IMG/VR virus record: IMGVR_UViG_3300040751_000051
Coordinates: 1 to 22,819 of that record
From: a virus
Strand: one strand, 5' to 3'
Length of the DNA stretch: 22,819 nucleotides
A model generated the notes under the pieces. The model was not told where the DNA came from, searched no databases, and was given only the letters and a program-made list of their open reading frames with translations. Positions 13,651 to 21,499 of this stretch are shown piece after piece; the first letter of the stretch is position 1, and each line of letters begins with the position of its first letter. Made by a program: the position numbers and the translations under genes.

Positions 13651-15708
13651 CTAGCCGTATCGTGGTGCTGTAAATCCTGCAAATGGGCTGGGGATTGATA
13701 TGCCACCGCCAAATATGTTTTGAAGCTGTGCTGGCGTATATTGCTGTCCATCTAATGTATAGTATTCAGGCTCTGGTGCTGGTTGGTAATCTGATGCGAC
13801 CTGCGGAAGGTTTAACGCGCTAAAGTCAAGGCCAGAAAGATCTAGTCGCCCAAACTGCTCAGCAATATCTGCGCTCCACTGGAACGGATCAAGACCCATT
13901 TTCATGCGCTCAACTTCAAGCGGATGTGGTCCTTCTGGGCCATAGGCTTCGCTCTCTTGCATTTGACGCGCACGTTCTTGACCACGCGCAAACGATGACA
14001 TTGACTTGTTGGTTGTGTATGGGGCTTCTGACATATAGAGGCGTGCATCTTTCAGCATATTAACAAAGTCAAGACTGCGTGGAGTACCCTCAGTCGGAAC
14101 CAGCGCCCCCTTTTGAAGCGCATCAATGATCACGTCATGCGCTCCGCGCACCCAGCGACCATTGTCGAAGTCAACACGCTTATTAACTTGCTCCCAAGCA
14201 TCAGGGTTAAACTTGTAACCATAGTTACGCTCAAGCTCACCAAGCACAAGCATAGCGGCATTAGCTTCAGGTTTAGCTATACTTTCGCCCTCACCTTTGT
14301 AGCCTTCGCTTGAAATTGAATATCCGCCAAAGTCGTCCCTGCCAACAATAGCGTGACCAAGGTTTGCTTCTGGCTTGTTTAGAATTTGATATGCACCATA
14401 AAGAGCGGCGACCGGCCCAAGCACAGGCAATGCCGCAGTGCCAGCAGATCCGATTGCAGTTCCGCCGCCAAACATACTAGCGGCCGTTGCCGCGCCGGTA
14501 GCCACCTGCAATGCTTCACCTGCGCTGTCGATGCCACCCTCAAGTGCCTGTAGTCCACCGACGATGTTGCCTATACCTGCAATGTTTTGAGCGTATGGCA
14601 GTCCAGATCCAAGATTGGATCCTAAATATCCCTGCTGAGCAAGATAATCAAGACTGCCATAAGCATTTGCAATGTTTACAGGTGTTGGATTGTCAAAAGC
14701 ATTTGCTATTGACGCGATTGAAGAAACATCAAGCGCAACTCCAACAGCAGGCCCAATGTCTGCCGCAATTCCCTGCACCGACTTTTGCAAGTCTTCTGGC
14801 AGGTATGTTGTTAGCTTATTCATAGCGTCGATGGCTTTGAAAGCATCCATAGGGTTGGGATTGTTTACAAAGTTCTCAATGCGACCATAGGCATTAAAAG
14901 CATCACCACCAATATCAAATGCAGTCTGACCAGCCTTGTACAGGTCGCTCTTTTTAATCTCTGCAAGGTACTCTTTTGCTTTTTCTTGAGCGTTATTGAT
15001 AAACTCTGGCTTGTTGAAGTTTTCCTTGAACCAAGTGCCAATTCCAGTGCCAGAGCTTGATAGGTCTATATCCTTGAACCAACTTCCCAAACCAGTTCCG
15101 CTACTCACGCCATCACCACTGAAACCAATGGCACTTGCTATATCGTCAGTGTATGGCGTTAATGCCTTGAGCGCGGCACCACCTGCAAGCACCCCAGCAA
15201 TACCACCAAGCGGACTACTTGTGTCTTCTGTCATGCCCCTTGGCATACTTGGTATCATGTATCCAGACCGATACACATTACCGAACCAGCTAGGATCCAA
15301 TGCAAAACTCTCTTGAAATTGTTTCTCTAGCGGATCGTACTCTGACGCATATCCCTGAGAGAAGAGAGATTGAACATTGTCCATTGTCGGAGGCACGCCA
15401 AGCAACCCCTGAGACATCACAAAGCGACCGCTAGGTGTCTGCTCATAACCTTGCATAAACTCTGGCAGGTTAGTTGCTGAGTATGGTGTTGATGGCTGGA
15501 ACGCAGGGGCATATCCAAATGAGCTTCCGCCAGATTGTGCATCTGGCATCATCATCTGACCAACTGGCGCATTGAACAAGGATGGCGGCTTAACATTCAG
15601 AAGCGACTGCACATCAATACCACCTTGGCCCAACTGCTGTTGCGGCAACAAGTTGGACTGACCCAACAGATCTTTTATGCTATCTGCAATGTTAAGCGGC
15701 ACAGCCAT
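13651..15708 (-). CDS. Large Gly/Ala/Ser-rich protein between portal and scaffold
   Basis: A 685-residue protein with no recognised enzyme domain. The N-terminus is Gln/Pro/Gly-rich. Hydrophobic Gly/Ala stretches lie at about 166-184, 309-345 and 365-443 (for example GIAGVLAGGAALKAL and LPVLGPVAALYGAYQIL). A near-duplicate occurs at about 203-231: SSGTGLGSWFKDIDL, then SSSGTGIGTWFKENF. Residues about 451-560 have a more globular character (HAIVGRDDFGGYSISSEGYK, YGYKFNPDAWEQVNKRVDF). The C-terminus is Pro/Gly/Tyr-rich. Composition resembles injected/internal virion proteins. The start follows AAGGG and lies three bases after the portal stop. An unusual size for this spot between portal and scaffold. 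Function unknown; probably a virion protein. Confidence 0.62.
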   Translation of the reverse strand: MAVPLNIADSIKDLLGQSNLLPQQQLGQGGIDVQSLLNVKPPSLFNAPVGQMMMPDAQSGGSSFGYAPAFQPSTPYSATNLPEFMQGYEQTPSGRFVMSQGLLGVPPTMDNVQSLFSQGYASEYDPLEKQFQESFALDPSWFGNVYRSGYMIPSMPRGMTEDTSSPLGGIAGVLAGGAALKALTPYTDDIASAIGFSGDGVSSGTGLGSWFKDIDLSSSGTGIGTWFKENFNKPEFINNAQEKAKEYLAEIKKSDLYKAGQTAFDIGGDAFNAYGRIENFVNNPNPMDAFKAIDAMNKLTTYLPEDLQKSVQGIAADIGPAVGVALDVSSIASIANAFDNPTPVNIANAYGSLDYLAQQGYLGSNLGSGLPYAQNIAGIGNIVGGLQALEGGIDSAGEALQVATGAATAASMFGGGTAIGSAGTAALPVLGPVAALYGAYQILNKPEANLGHAIVGRDDFGGYSISSEGYKGEGESIAKPEANAAMLVLGELERNYGYKFNPDAWEQVNKRVDFDNGRWVRGAHDVIIDALQKGALVPTEGTPRSLDFVNMLKDARLYMSEAPYTTNKSMSSFARGQERARQMQESEAYGPEGPHPLEVERMKMGLDPFQWSADIAEQFGRLDLSGLDFSALNLPQVASDYQPAPEPEYYTLDGQQYTPAQLQNIFGGGISIPSPFAGFTAPRYG

Positions 15709-15711
15709 CCA

Positions 15712-17745
15712 CTAGACCCTTGGTAGGTTAGTCGATACATTCACACCAGATGCCATTTGCTGTGCGCGTAGCTCACGTTCAAATGCAAGCTCCTGTTGAC
15801 GCAGTTGCAACTCAGCCGCCATTTGCTCACGCTTGAAGGCAAACTCCATCTGCATCTTCTCTTTTTGAAGTTGAAGATCTTGAGCCGCTTTCTGTTGAGC
15901 CATTTGCATTTCCGCCTGCATCTTCTGCATTTCAGCCTGCACTTTAGGATCAACTTGAGGCTGTTGTGGCTGTGGCGGAGGCGCGTTGCGCGGATCCATC
16001 CAAAACTCATTAACATCTTTGAATCCAGACAGCTCAGTGATTTTTGCAAGCGTGTTGCGATATTGCACTGGGCTTACAATCATATTGTTTGGCCCAAGTG
16101 CCGCAATGATCTGCTCTTGTCGCGTAGCGATCTGGAACAATGTTGCAAGCTGTTGTTCACGCTGACCGGTGCCAAGGCCGACATTGATCTGCACATCATA
16201 AGACGTTGCCCACTGGCGCGGATCCATCGGAACAAACTGATTACGCAGGCGTACAATCTTCGGCTTGTTCTGGTACTTCGTAACCAGATGCAAGATGCCA
16301 CGGAACAAATCCTTAACACCTGTTTCTGCGAATACACGCGCAATCATTTCGATCTTGCCTTGCGATGCGGCTTGCATGGCGGCAACGGCAGTTGCGGTTG
16401 TCGATTGCAGTGCGTTAGCATCTAAGCCCATCGACTGACGGCTTACGCCAGTGCGCTGTTCCTTCATCCGATCCATATATTCAAGAGCTGGGAACACCGC
16501 GCCTGATACCTCTGGAACCTGCAATGGCTGAACCATGTTTGGAGCGCGTGTGCGGATAATGCCAGCAGGACGATTAGTCAGAAGGTCATCAAGATTGACC
16601 TGACCTTCAACTGCAATCACACGCGCATTGTTTGCGTTGTAGATGTTGTCCAACAACTGACGCATCAGTGTTGACTTGATCAACTGAACATCCATCACAA
16701 GTTCTGCGACCGAGCGACCGATTGCACGATGCGGCATTAGAATTGGCGAAAGAATGGCAAATGGGACATAGTCACATTCTTCATTTTCTATGATATGATA
16801 GCCAGTCCCAATAGCAAGAACGCGGCGCAACTCAGCAACACCATCGCCGTCATAATCAGCTTTGATGTAGCTTTCAGTAACCATGACATCGCGCATGGCT
16901 GGGTCTTTGCTGTCATCCTCAGATCCGCTTTCAAGATCTTCGAACCGAGTTGTTCTTTCGTCCGACGTGTCAAGGTCTGTGTAACCTGCATATTGCATCA
17001 CCTCATCTTTGTCGTAACCCATACTAACCAGATCGCTAACAGTCATCGTCGTGCGGTGCGAAACAAAGTCGGCATCTTTGAGAGACTTCGCACGCTTGCT
17101 GATCAAAAACTCTTCTGGCGGCACATTCTCAACATTGATGCGACCGCTTGTTTTGGTGCGGCGCAGTTTCACATTGTAGGCAATCGGAGGCGGCATGACC
17201 TGACCATCAGGCATTAGCTGAGGCTCACCCATAACAATCTCTTCTTGCTCAGCAACCTCAACGTCGTCGTCGATGATCAGGGCTGTCATCTCATTTTCGT
17301 TTAGCCCTTCATACTCCTCATACTCAATATCGACGATTTCATCCCAGTTATATTTGACAACGCCGACCTTGAATAGAAGCGCGTCCTTAAACCAGTTGTG
17401 CATGATTGCAAAACCTGAGTTGTCAGTATTGATAACCCAGTTGACGTAGTCACTTGCCTGTTCAGCTACCTGCACATCTTCAGGGCCATTAGGCATAAAG
17501 CGCACATAGTCTTCCGACTGCGTGAAGATACGCATCAGGTTAGGCATGATCGTCTCAATGGTGTCAGAGACTTCGGTCGCAATTACTTGGGAGCGGTCTG
17601 GCTGTTCATTGCCAAACGGCTCACCAAGGTAGTAGTCCATCGCGTCAATACGATCCTGACTAAACTCAGTGTCATAGTAACCAAGTGCCTGCTCAATCTC
17701 AGTGCGCAGGATAGATTGAAATTCAATGTCAGTTAATTTCGCCAT
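15712..17745 (-). CDS. Portal protein
   Basis: A 677-residue portal, which forms the dodecameric DNA channel at one capsid vertex. The N-terminal region has LTDIEFQSILRTEIEQALGY, DAMDYYLGEPFG and VSDTIETIMPNLMRIFTQSE, followed by FMPNGPEDVQVAEQASDYVN and HNWFKDALLFKVGVVKYNW: the series I know from P22/SU10-like portals. A helical stem (AIGRSVAELVMDVQLIKSTL, MRQLLDNIYNANNARVIAVE) follows. The C-terminal about 90 residues are Gln/Met/Lys-rich coiled coil (EMQKMQAEMQMAQQKAAQ), a barrel-like extension. I chose ATG 17745 over the in-frame TTG at 17760 because GTGGAG lies seven bases before it. The start overlaps the zinc-ribbon gene by 17 bases. Confidence 0.9.
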   Translation of the reverse strand: MAKLTDIEFQSILRTEIEQALGYYDTEFSQDRIDAMDYYLGEPFGNEQPDRSQVIATEVSDTIETIMPNLMRIFTQSEDYVRFMPNGPEDVQVAEQASDYVNWVINTDNSGFAIMHNWFKDALLFKVGVVKYNWDEIVDIEYEEYEGLNENEMTALIIDDDVEVAEQEEIVMGEPQLMPDGQVMPPPIAYNVKLRRTKTSGRINVENVPPEEFLISKRAKSLKDADFVSHRTTMTVSDLVSMGYDKDEVMQYAGYTDLDTSDERTTRFEDLESGSEDDSKDPAMRDVMVTESYIKADYDGDGVAELRRVLAIGTGYHIIENEECDYVPFAILSPILMPHRAIGRSVAELVMDVQLIKSTLMRQLLDNIYNANNARVIAVEGQVNLDDLLTNRPAGIIRTRAPNMVQPLQVPEVSGAVFPALEYMDRMKEQRTGVSRQSMGLDANALQSTTATAVAAMQAASQGKIEMIARVFAETGVKDLFRGILHLVTKYQNKPKIVRLRNQFVPMDPRQWATSYDVQINVGLGTGQREQQLATLFQIATRQEQIIAALGPNNMIVSPVQYRNTLAKITELSGFKDVNEFWMDPRNAPPPQPQQPQVDPKVQAEMQKMQAEMQMAQQKAAQDLQLQKEKMQMEFAFKREQMAAELQLRQQELAFERELRAQQMASGVNVSTNLPRV

Positions 17746-17911
17746 CAATCGGCTCCACAATAATTTTCTTGGAAGAAACCTTCTTAGCCTTTTTTGTCAC
17801 AGTTTCCACGGCTTGTATAGTCTCTTGCTCAACCACTAGGGGTTGGCGGCAGGACTTACAGGCACCTAAATATCCGTTTGGGTTGGGATAGCCACAGTTG
17901 TTACAGTTCAT
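17729..17911 (-). CDS. Small zinc-ribbon protein
   Basis: A 60-residue protein. Four cysteines in CxxC pairs (C3-x2-C6 and C18-x2-C21, in NCNNCGYPNPNGYLGACKSC) form a rubredoxin/zinc-ribbon-like knuckle. The C-terminal half is Lys/Val-rich and disordered-looking (VTKKAKKVSSKKIIVEP). Zinc ribbons of this size in phages usually bind nucleic acid or other proteins; none is catalytic. The ATG overlaps the stop of the 51-residue gene as ATGA and its 3' end overlaps the portal gene by 17 bases, so translation is coupled to the portal. Role unknown; it may be a packaging or assembly cofactor. Confidence 0.75.
   Translation of the reverse strand: MNCNNCGYPNPNGYLGACKSCRQPLVVEQETIQAVETVTKKAKKVSSKKIIVEPIDGEIN
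17753..17758 (-). promoter_or_regulatory. Portal ribosome binding site GTGGAG
   Basis: GTGGAG on the minus strand is seven bases before ATG 17745, inside the end of the zinc-ribbon gene. It decides the portal start in favour of this ATG over the upstream TTG at 17760. Confidence 0.6.
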
Positions 17912-18063
17912 GGTTGAGCCTTTCGTCTTTTGGGTCGCCCCTTTTTTACCTTCTTGGTTTCTTCGTCTGATTCAGCCTTTGCCGCCTCTGCCTCTTTAGC
18001 AAGTGCTTCTTGCGCCAAAGCCTTCTCTCTCTTTCTGTCTCTGCGATAGATGGTGACATACAT
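17908..18063 (-). CDS. Basic small protein with AT-hook-like tail
   Basis: A 51-residue protein: a basic start (MYVTIYRRDRKREKALAQEA), an Ala/Glu-rich helix (LAKEAEAAKAESDEE) and a very basic C-terminus KKVKKGRPKRRKAQP. The GRP core flanked by Lys/Arg is the AT-hook form, which binds the minor groove of AT-rich DNA. The ATG directly follows the previous stop, and its own stop overlaps the zinc-ribbon start as ATGA, so the frame is set by two neighbours. Likely DNA- or RNA-binding; role unknown. Confidence 0.62.
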   Translation of the reverse strand: MYVTIYRRDRKREKALAQEALAKEAEAAKAESDEETKKVKKGRPKRRKAQP

Positions 18064-18213
18064 TTACGCTTTCCTCTTTTTGCGTTTCTTCTGCTCCGCA
18101 CCCTTTAGTTTACCAGAGTTTATCATCGCATAAAACACGCCTTCCCCACGCTTCTTTCCGTATTCGCCTTGAAGCTGAGCAAGCGTCTTTTTACCTTTGG
18201 CGGTAAGAGGCAC
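18064..18213 (-). CDS. Basic small phage protein, GTG start overlapping previous stop
   Basis: A 49-residue protein, (M)PLTAKGKKTLAQLQGEYGKK then RGEGVFYAMINSGKLKGAEQ and a KKRKKRKA tail. It matches a small family I remember from marine phages that begins with PLTxxGKK. I chose GTG at 18213 over the ATG at 18279: the GTG overlaps the preceding stop (TAGTG), has GGTGGA five bases upstream, and gives the family N-terminus, while the longer form would run 67 bases into the upstream gene in another frame. The lysine-rich end suggests nucleic acid or membrane binding. No function can be assigned. Confidence 0.68.
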   Translation of the reverse strand: MPLTAKGKKTLAQLQGEYGKKRGEGVFYAMINSGKLKGAEQKKRKKRKA

Positions 18214-18332
18214 TACTTTCCACCCTTCATGCACCGGCCCATCTTCATGCAGGCCATTGGGCTTTTGCAAGTTGCGCATGGGGTAAAACTTTTTTTCTTG
18301 TTAGGTGATGATTTCTTTTTTGCGTATGCCAT
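18213..18332 (-). CDS. Lys- and Cys-rich 39-residue protein
   Basis: A 39-residue protein, MAYAKKKSSPNKKKSFTPCA, then TCKSPMACMKMGRCMKGGK. An N-terminal Lys-rich half is followed by four Cys in a C-x2-C-x6-C-x5-C pattern, which may bind one metal ion. ATG 18332 has AAGGA six bases upstream and is ten bases after the previous stop. Its 3' end overlaps the next start (TAGTG). I recall similar short Lys/Cys peptides in marine phages near the portal, without function. Its small size makes it easy to miss in automatic annotation. Confidence 0.62.
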   Translation of the reverse strand: MAYAKKKSSPNKKKSFTPCATCKSPMACMKMGRCMKGGK

Positions 18333-18342
18333 AGTCTTTCCT

Positions 18343-18618
18343 TTACCATTTAACTTTGTCTGCCCAGTAAGCGGCTGACATTTTTCCTTTAGCGATGTTC
18401 TGCGCATGACGCGCCTTGAACGACTTGCGGCGATTAGCATAAGACTTGCTTTCGCCTTTTTTCTTTGGTGATCCAGATACACCTTGCTGACCAAAACGGA
18501 TCAGGCGGATCTTGTCGCCCTCTTTTGCCAAAACGGCGTGGCTCTTCTTCGGATGGTTGGGGGTGCGCTTCGGCTTGTTGTAGCCGGCAAAGCGTTCGCC
18601 GCGATAAACTACAGCCAT
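18343..18618 (-). CDS. Conserved basic phage protein (DUF6321-like by memory)
   Basis: A 91-residue strongly basic protein. The core KIRLIRFGQQGVSGSPKKKG, then ESKSYANRRKSFKARHAQNI and AKGKMSAAYWADKVKW is one of the better conserved small-protein signatures in marine phages; I recall it as DUF6321 but am not certain of the number. The N-terminus has RGERFAGYNKPKRTPNHPKK and a short strand SHAVLAKEGDKIRLI. It begins at the stop of the 919-residue gene (TGATG). Arg/Lys content and fixed aromatic ending suggest nucleic-acid or capsid-interior binding. Function unknown. Confidence 0.78.
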   Translation of the reverse strand: MAVVYRGERFAGYNKPKRTPNHPKKSHAVLAKEGDKIRLIRFGQQGVSGSPKKKGESKSYANRRKSFKARHAQNIAKGKMSAAYWADKVKW

Positions 18619-21377
18619 CAGTAAATCACTCCGTTATTCGAATCTTCTTTCAAAAGCTCTTCGATCATCTGCGCCGTAACAATGGGTGCCGCAATGCTTG
18701 CGCCTATGTTCGCAAGGTGTCCTAGTCGCGGATCAAAACGTGCAGTTGGTGATCTTACATTTGAAGAATACATATCAACCCTTGTGGTTGATGGGAGACG
18801 ACGTTGAGCTTTTTCGTTTTCAGTCAAGTTTCTCCAAATAGGCCCAAAGTCAACAACATCAGAAAACTCCAAACTTGGAATCCCAGCCTCAGATGCTAGT
18901 GCGGCGACATCGTCAGTCGTGATATATTTTTCATCACCCTTCGCTATGGTGCTGGGCCACCTCTCACCAAATATATCATAAAGGTCTTCTAGGTTCATAT
19001 TGAAAACCTGACCGCCTGCGCCGGCTCTTTCTACTGGCGTTCTTTTTGTTAGGCGATCCCAGTTTTCACCATGAGCAAAAACAGTGCCACCCAAGTTTTC
19101 TTTTAGAAGTAGTGGGTATATATTTTCGCCATACATCTCAGCAATTTTAGGGTTGCTTGAAGTCCATATAGCCTGCGTTATTTCGTCGATAGTTTTGTCT
19201 GTCCCACTGTATCTAACATCTTCAGGATCAAAGCCCATCTCTCCTGCTCTTTTCATGCGGCTTTCAACGTCAAGCGGCAGATCGTAGTTTTTATCAAGAT
19301 AGGTTTTGTCTGCGTATCGCAACATCGCATCCGTTACTTCAGATCCACGATCATTTTCCAGCAACCTTAAAACATCCCTTGCGATCCGTTCTTGTTGGTT
19401 CTTTGGTGTTGGATAACGACGATCAAGCGTAGATGGTGTTACGCGCACAGGATCAAAAACGCTTGTCACAGGGCCGCCGCCTTTTTGCCTAGCGACATAG
19501 CCCTGATAACCATAGACAGGCAGTAAGCTCTCAAAAGTATTCAGGGCCGCATCATTTCGGTTGATGTTTGTGTCTGGATAACGCGCACCAGCAAGCGTCA
19601 AAAGCCCAAGAGGGTCTTCGTCAAAATTATAGAGATTAAGCCCTTCGCCTGTCGCCCTGTATGGTTGGCCTATGAAACTCTCAGGCTGAATAGCCCCCAT
19701 CTCATCCGGCCCATAAAACATTTGACGCGGTGGTGCCGGTGCATCTTCGCGTGTAAGCCTTTGAGCCTCTTCGCCGCGTGCACGACTTGTGCCCTGATAT
19801 GCAGGATCAACAACAGACAAGCCTTGTGGCCCTATGTGTAAGCCGTAGAATGGTTGAGCCTCACGCTGAGACATATTTAATTCACGCAGATATGGCGGAA
19901 TAAAATAAGGATCATTAAAATTTGGGCTGACATATTCTGGCGGCAATAAAACCGATCTTTGTTCAGCGTATTGCAAGTCATCATACAGGCCCTTCTTTTG
20001 AGCTTGCAGTTCATCAATTTTTGCTTGATCTGGCTTCTGCCCCATGCGGCTTGCTTGAGAGCGTATATCTTTTATTTCGTTGTCGATAACGCGAATGTCT
20101 TTGAACATTGGTGCGTTGGCTGTGCCGTAATTCAGCCAGCTATTTTGGCCTCTTGTCTCCGATGCCATCGCAAGACGCGCAAGTGGTGAGTACATTTGAG
20201 AATGAGATAAAAACGCAATCTCTTCGCCTTTTGGCTGGAAGCTGTTGCCGCCGGCGGCATGACCAAACATATCATGCACAGCCCTAAACATTTCATTTTC
20301 AGTTAGGCCGGTATCTGGATCAATATTCTTTAGATACTCATGTTCGTCGCCGCCGCGAAAGACATTCAGGTTTCTATTCTCTGTTACATCCCTGAACGCA
20401 TCTGATGCTTTACCATATTCAAGCTCACCTTGGTGAAATGTAAATGTCATGTCTGACGGCATCATTTGGTTAAACTGATCTTTAGTCTCACGCGCCATCG
20501 CTTCGTAAGATGCCTGCACAAGATCATCGTAATTTTCTGCACCAGACTGCGCAACAACGTCAGGCATCTCACGCTTGTAAGCATCAAAAACAAGAGCCTT
20601 GTAGTCGTCGTCACCCATAACAGCAAGCTCATAGACGCGGCCTATGGCGGCCTGTTTTACGATGTTGCTTTCAACTGACGCTGGGTCTATTCGGTTGTAC
20701 GGAACGCCAAAGTTATCTTGCGTGTATTTGTCTGCAAGCTGGTACGCGACATTAAGTTTGTCGTCGGCTAGAATTTCTTTGACTTCTGCATCCGTGAGAT
20801 TTGTGCCACTTGCCCCCTCAACGACCTGACGCTCTCCTGATACGGAGGCAGTGGATCCTCTCCCAGCTCCTTGGTCATCCGCTCTTGCAGAGCCGCCTCT
20901 AACTTTGAGTATGCCTGCTTCGTCGTCTCTTTCGACTGTCCATTTTGGTGTTTCACCTGTTTCACTCCATCTCTTTAAGTCACTAAAAACATCTAGGGCT
21001 TCCATCCCCTTTAGAATTTTATTGCCCACACTCACTACAACAATAGGATCAATAATACCAGAAATAAACCTGCCTGTGTTCTCCGCCACAGAGCCAGTCC
21101 TTTCCATTGACGGCGCAAATTTTGAGTAAAGATCAATGAGCCAATCACTGCCGCCCACCGGCTTCTCAATGGGCCTGCCGGTTATAGCTTGGTTAATTGG
21201 CGACGCAATCAGGTTCATAAGATCAACTGGCGCACCAACAAGATCGAATGGTGCGTAAGAAAGCCCACGCGCAAATGACATTGGGTCTTCTTTGACAGCC
21301 GTACCCACCTTGATTGCAGGATCAGAAACTATCAGTGATGGGTCTGCAAGATACTCACCTAAATATCTACTAGCCAT
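18618..21377 (-). CDS. Multidomain polyvalent-type protein with C-terminal ADP-ribosyltransferase-like domain
   Basis: A 919-residue protein. Residues 1-125 (SFARGLSYAPFDLVGAPVDL, MNLIASPINQAI) resemble the N-terminus of phage internal proteins. At 363-414 lies FRAVHDMFGHAAGGNSF ... YSPLARLAMASETRGQNSW, a block I know from large phage proteins of unknown function; H368, H373 and E407 could bind metal. Residues about 424-470 are a coiled coil, followed by YAEQRSVLLPPEYV. At 570-650 is LYNFDEDPLGLL ... YGYQGYVARQKGGG ... FDPVRV. The end (703-892) fits the ADP-ribosyltransferase domain of polyvalent proteins: GFDPEDVRYSGTDKTIDE, WTSSNPKIAEMYG, and YSSNVRSPTARFDP. Such proteins are thought to be injected with phage DNA to modify host targets. 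Both ends overlap neighbours (TAATG, TGATG). Domain calls are by motif memory. Confidence 0.75.
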   Translation of the reverse strand: MASRYLGEYLADPSLIVSDPAIKVGTAVKEDPMSFARGLSYAPFDLVGAPVDLMNLIASPINQAITGRPIEKPVGGSDWLIDLYSKFAPSMERTGSVAENTGRFISGIIDPIVVVSVGNKILKGMEALDVFSDLKRWSETGETPKWTVERDDEAGILKVRGGSARADDQGAGRGSTASVSGERQVVEGASGTNLTDAEVKEILADDKLNVAYQLADKYTQDNFGVPYNRIDPASVESNIVKQAAIGRVYELAVMGDDDYKALVFDAYKREMPDVVAQSGAENYDDLVQASYEAMARETKDQFNQMMPSDMTFTFHQGELEYGKASDAFRDVTENRNLNVFRGGDEHEYLKNIDPDTGLTENEMFRAVHDMFGHAAGGNSFQPKGEEIAFLSHSQMYSPLARLAMASETRGQNSWLNYGTANAPMFKDIRVIDNEIKDIRSQASRMGQKPDQAKIDELQAQKKGLYDDLQYAEQRSVLLPPEYVSPNFNDPYFIPPYLRELNMSQREAQPFYGLHIGPQGLSVVDPAYQGTSRARGEEAQRLTREDAPAPPRQMFYGPDEMGAIQPESFIGQPYRATGEGLNLYNFDEDPLGLLTLAGARYPDTNINRNDAALNTFESLLPVYGYQGYVARQKGGGPVTSVFDPVRVTPSTLDRRYPTPKNQQERIARDVLRLLENDRGSEVTDAMLRYADKTYLDKNYDLPLDVESRMKRAGEMGFDPEDVRYSGTDKTIDEITQAIWTSSNPKIAEMYGENIYPLLLKENLGGTVFAHGENWDRLTKRTPVERAGAGGQVFNMNLEDLYDIFGERWPSTIAKGDEKYITTDDVAALASEAGIPSLEFSDVVDFGPIWRNLTENEKAQRRLPSTTRVDMYSSNVRSPTARFDPRLGHLANIGASIAAPIVTAQMIEELLKEDSNNGVIY

Positions 21378-21499
21378 TAACGGATCCTCATATTACTCTT
21401 TGGGCCGTGCACCTTACGGACATTCAGACCACGCTTACGCCCCCTGCGTTTTGTTTTCGGCAGGGGGGTGTACATTCCGACTGTCTGTTTTTTTGCCAT
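21377..21499 (-). CDS. 40-residue highly basic peptide
   Basis: A 40-residue gene, MAKKQTVGMYTPLPKTKRRG, then RKRGLNVRKVHGPKSNMRIR, with 14 Lys/Arg and no acidic residue. The RRGRKRG stretch is AT-hook-like. Its ATG overlaps the upstream stop (TGATG) and its stop overlaps the 919-residue gene start (TAATG), which strongly supports translation although it is below usual length limits. Probably nucleic-acid-binding or virion-associated; no family is recognised. Confidence 0.66.
   Translation of the reverse strand: MAKKQTVGMYTPLPKTKRRGRKRGLNVRKVHGPKSNMRIR

Noticed and set aside
15796-16425. 209-codon plus-strand ORF rich in Leu/His/Arg
   Set aside because: Antisense of the Gln/Lys-rich coiled coil of the portal gene; composition follows from the complement of CAG/AAG codons.
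17746-17760. Five-codon N-terminal extension of the portal from TTG 17760
   Set aside because: A good GTGGAG is placed for ATG 17745, and TTG would need another site; family N-termini resemble MAKLTDIEF.
19941-20291. Calling the HDxFGH block an actual phenylalanine hydroxylase
   Set aside because: Only the His pair and a possible Glu match; the rest of the catalytic domain and the pterin site are not seen. Kept only as a metal-site hypothesis.
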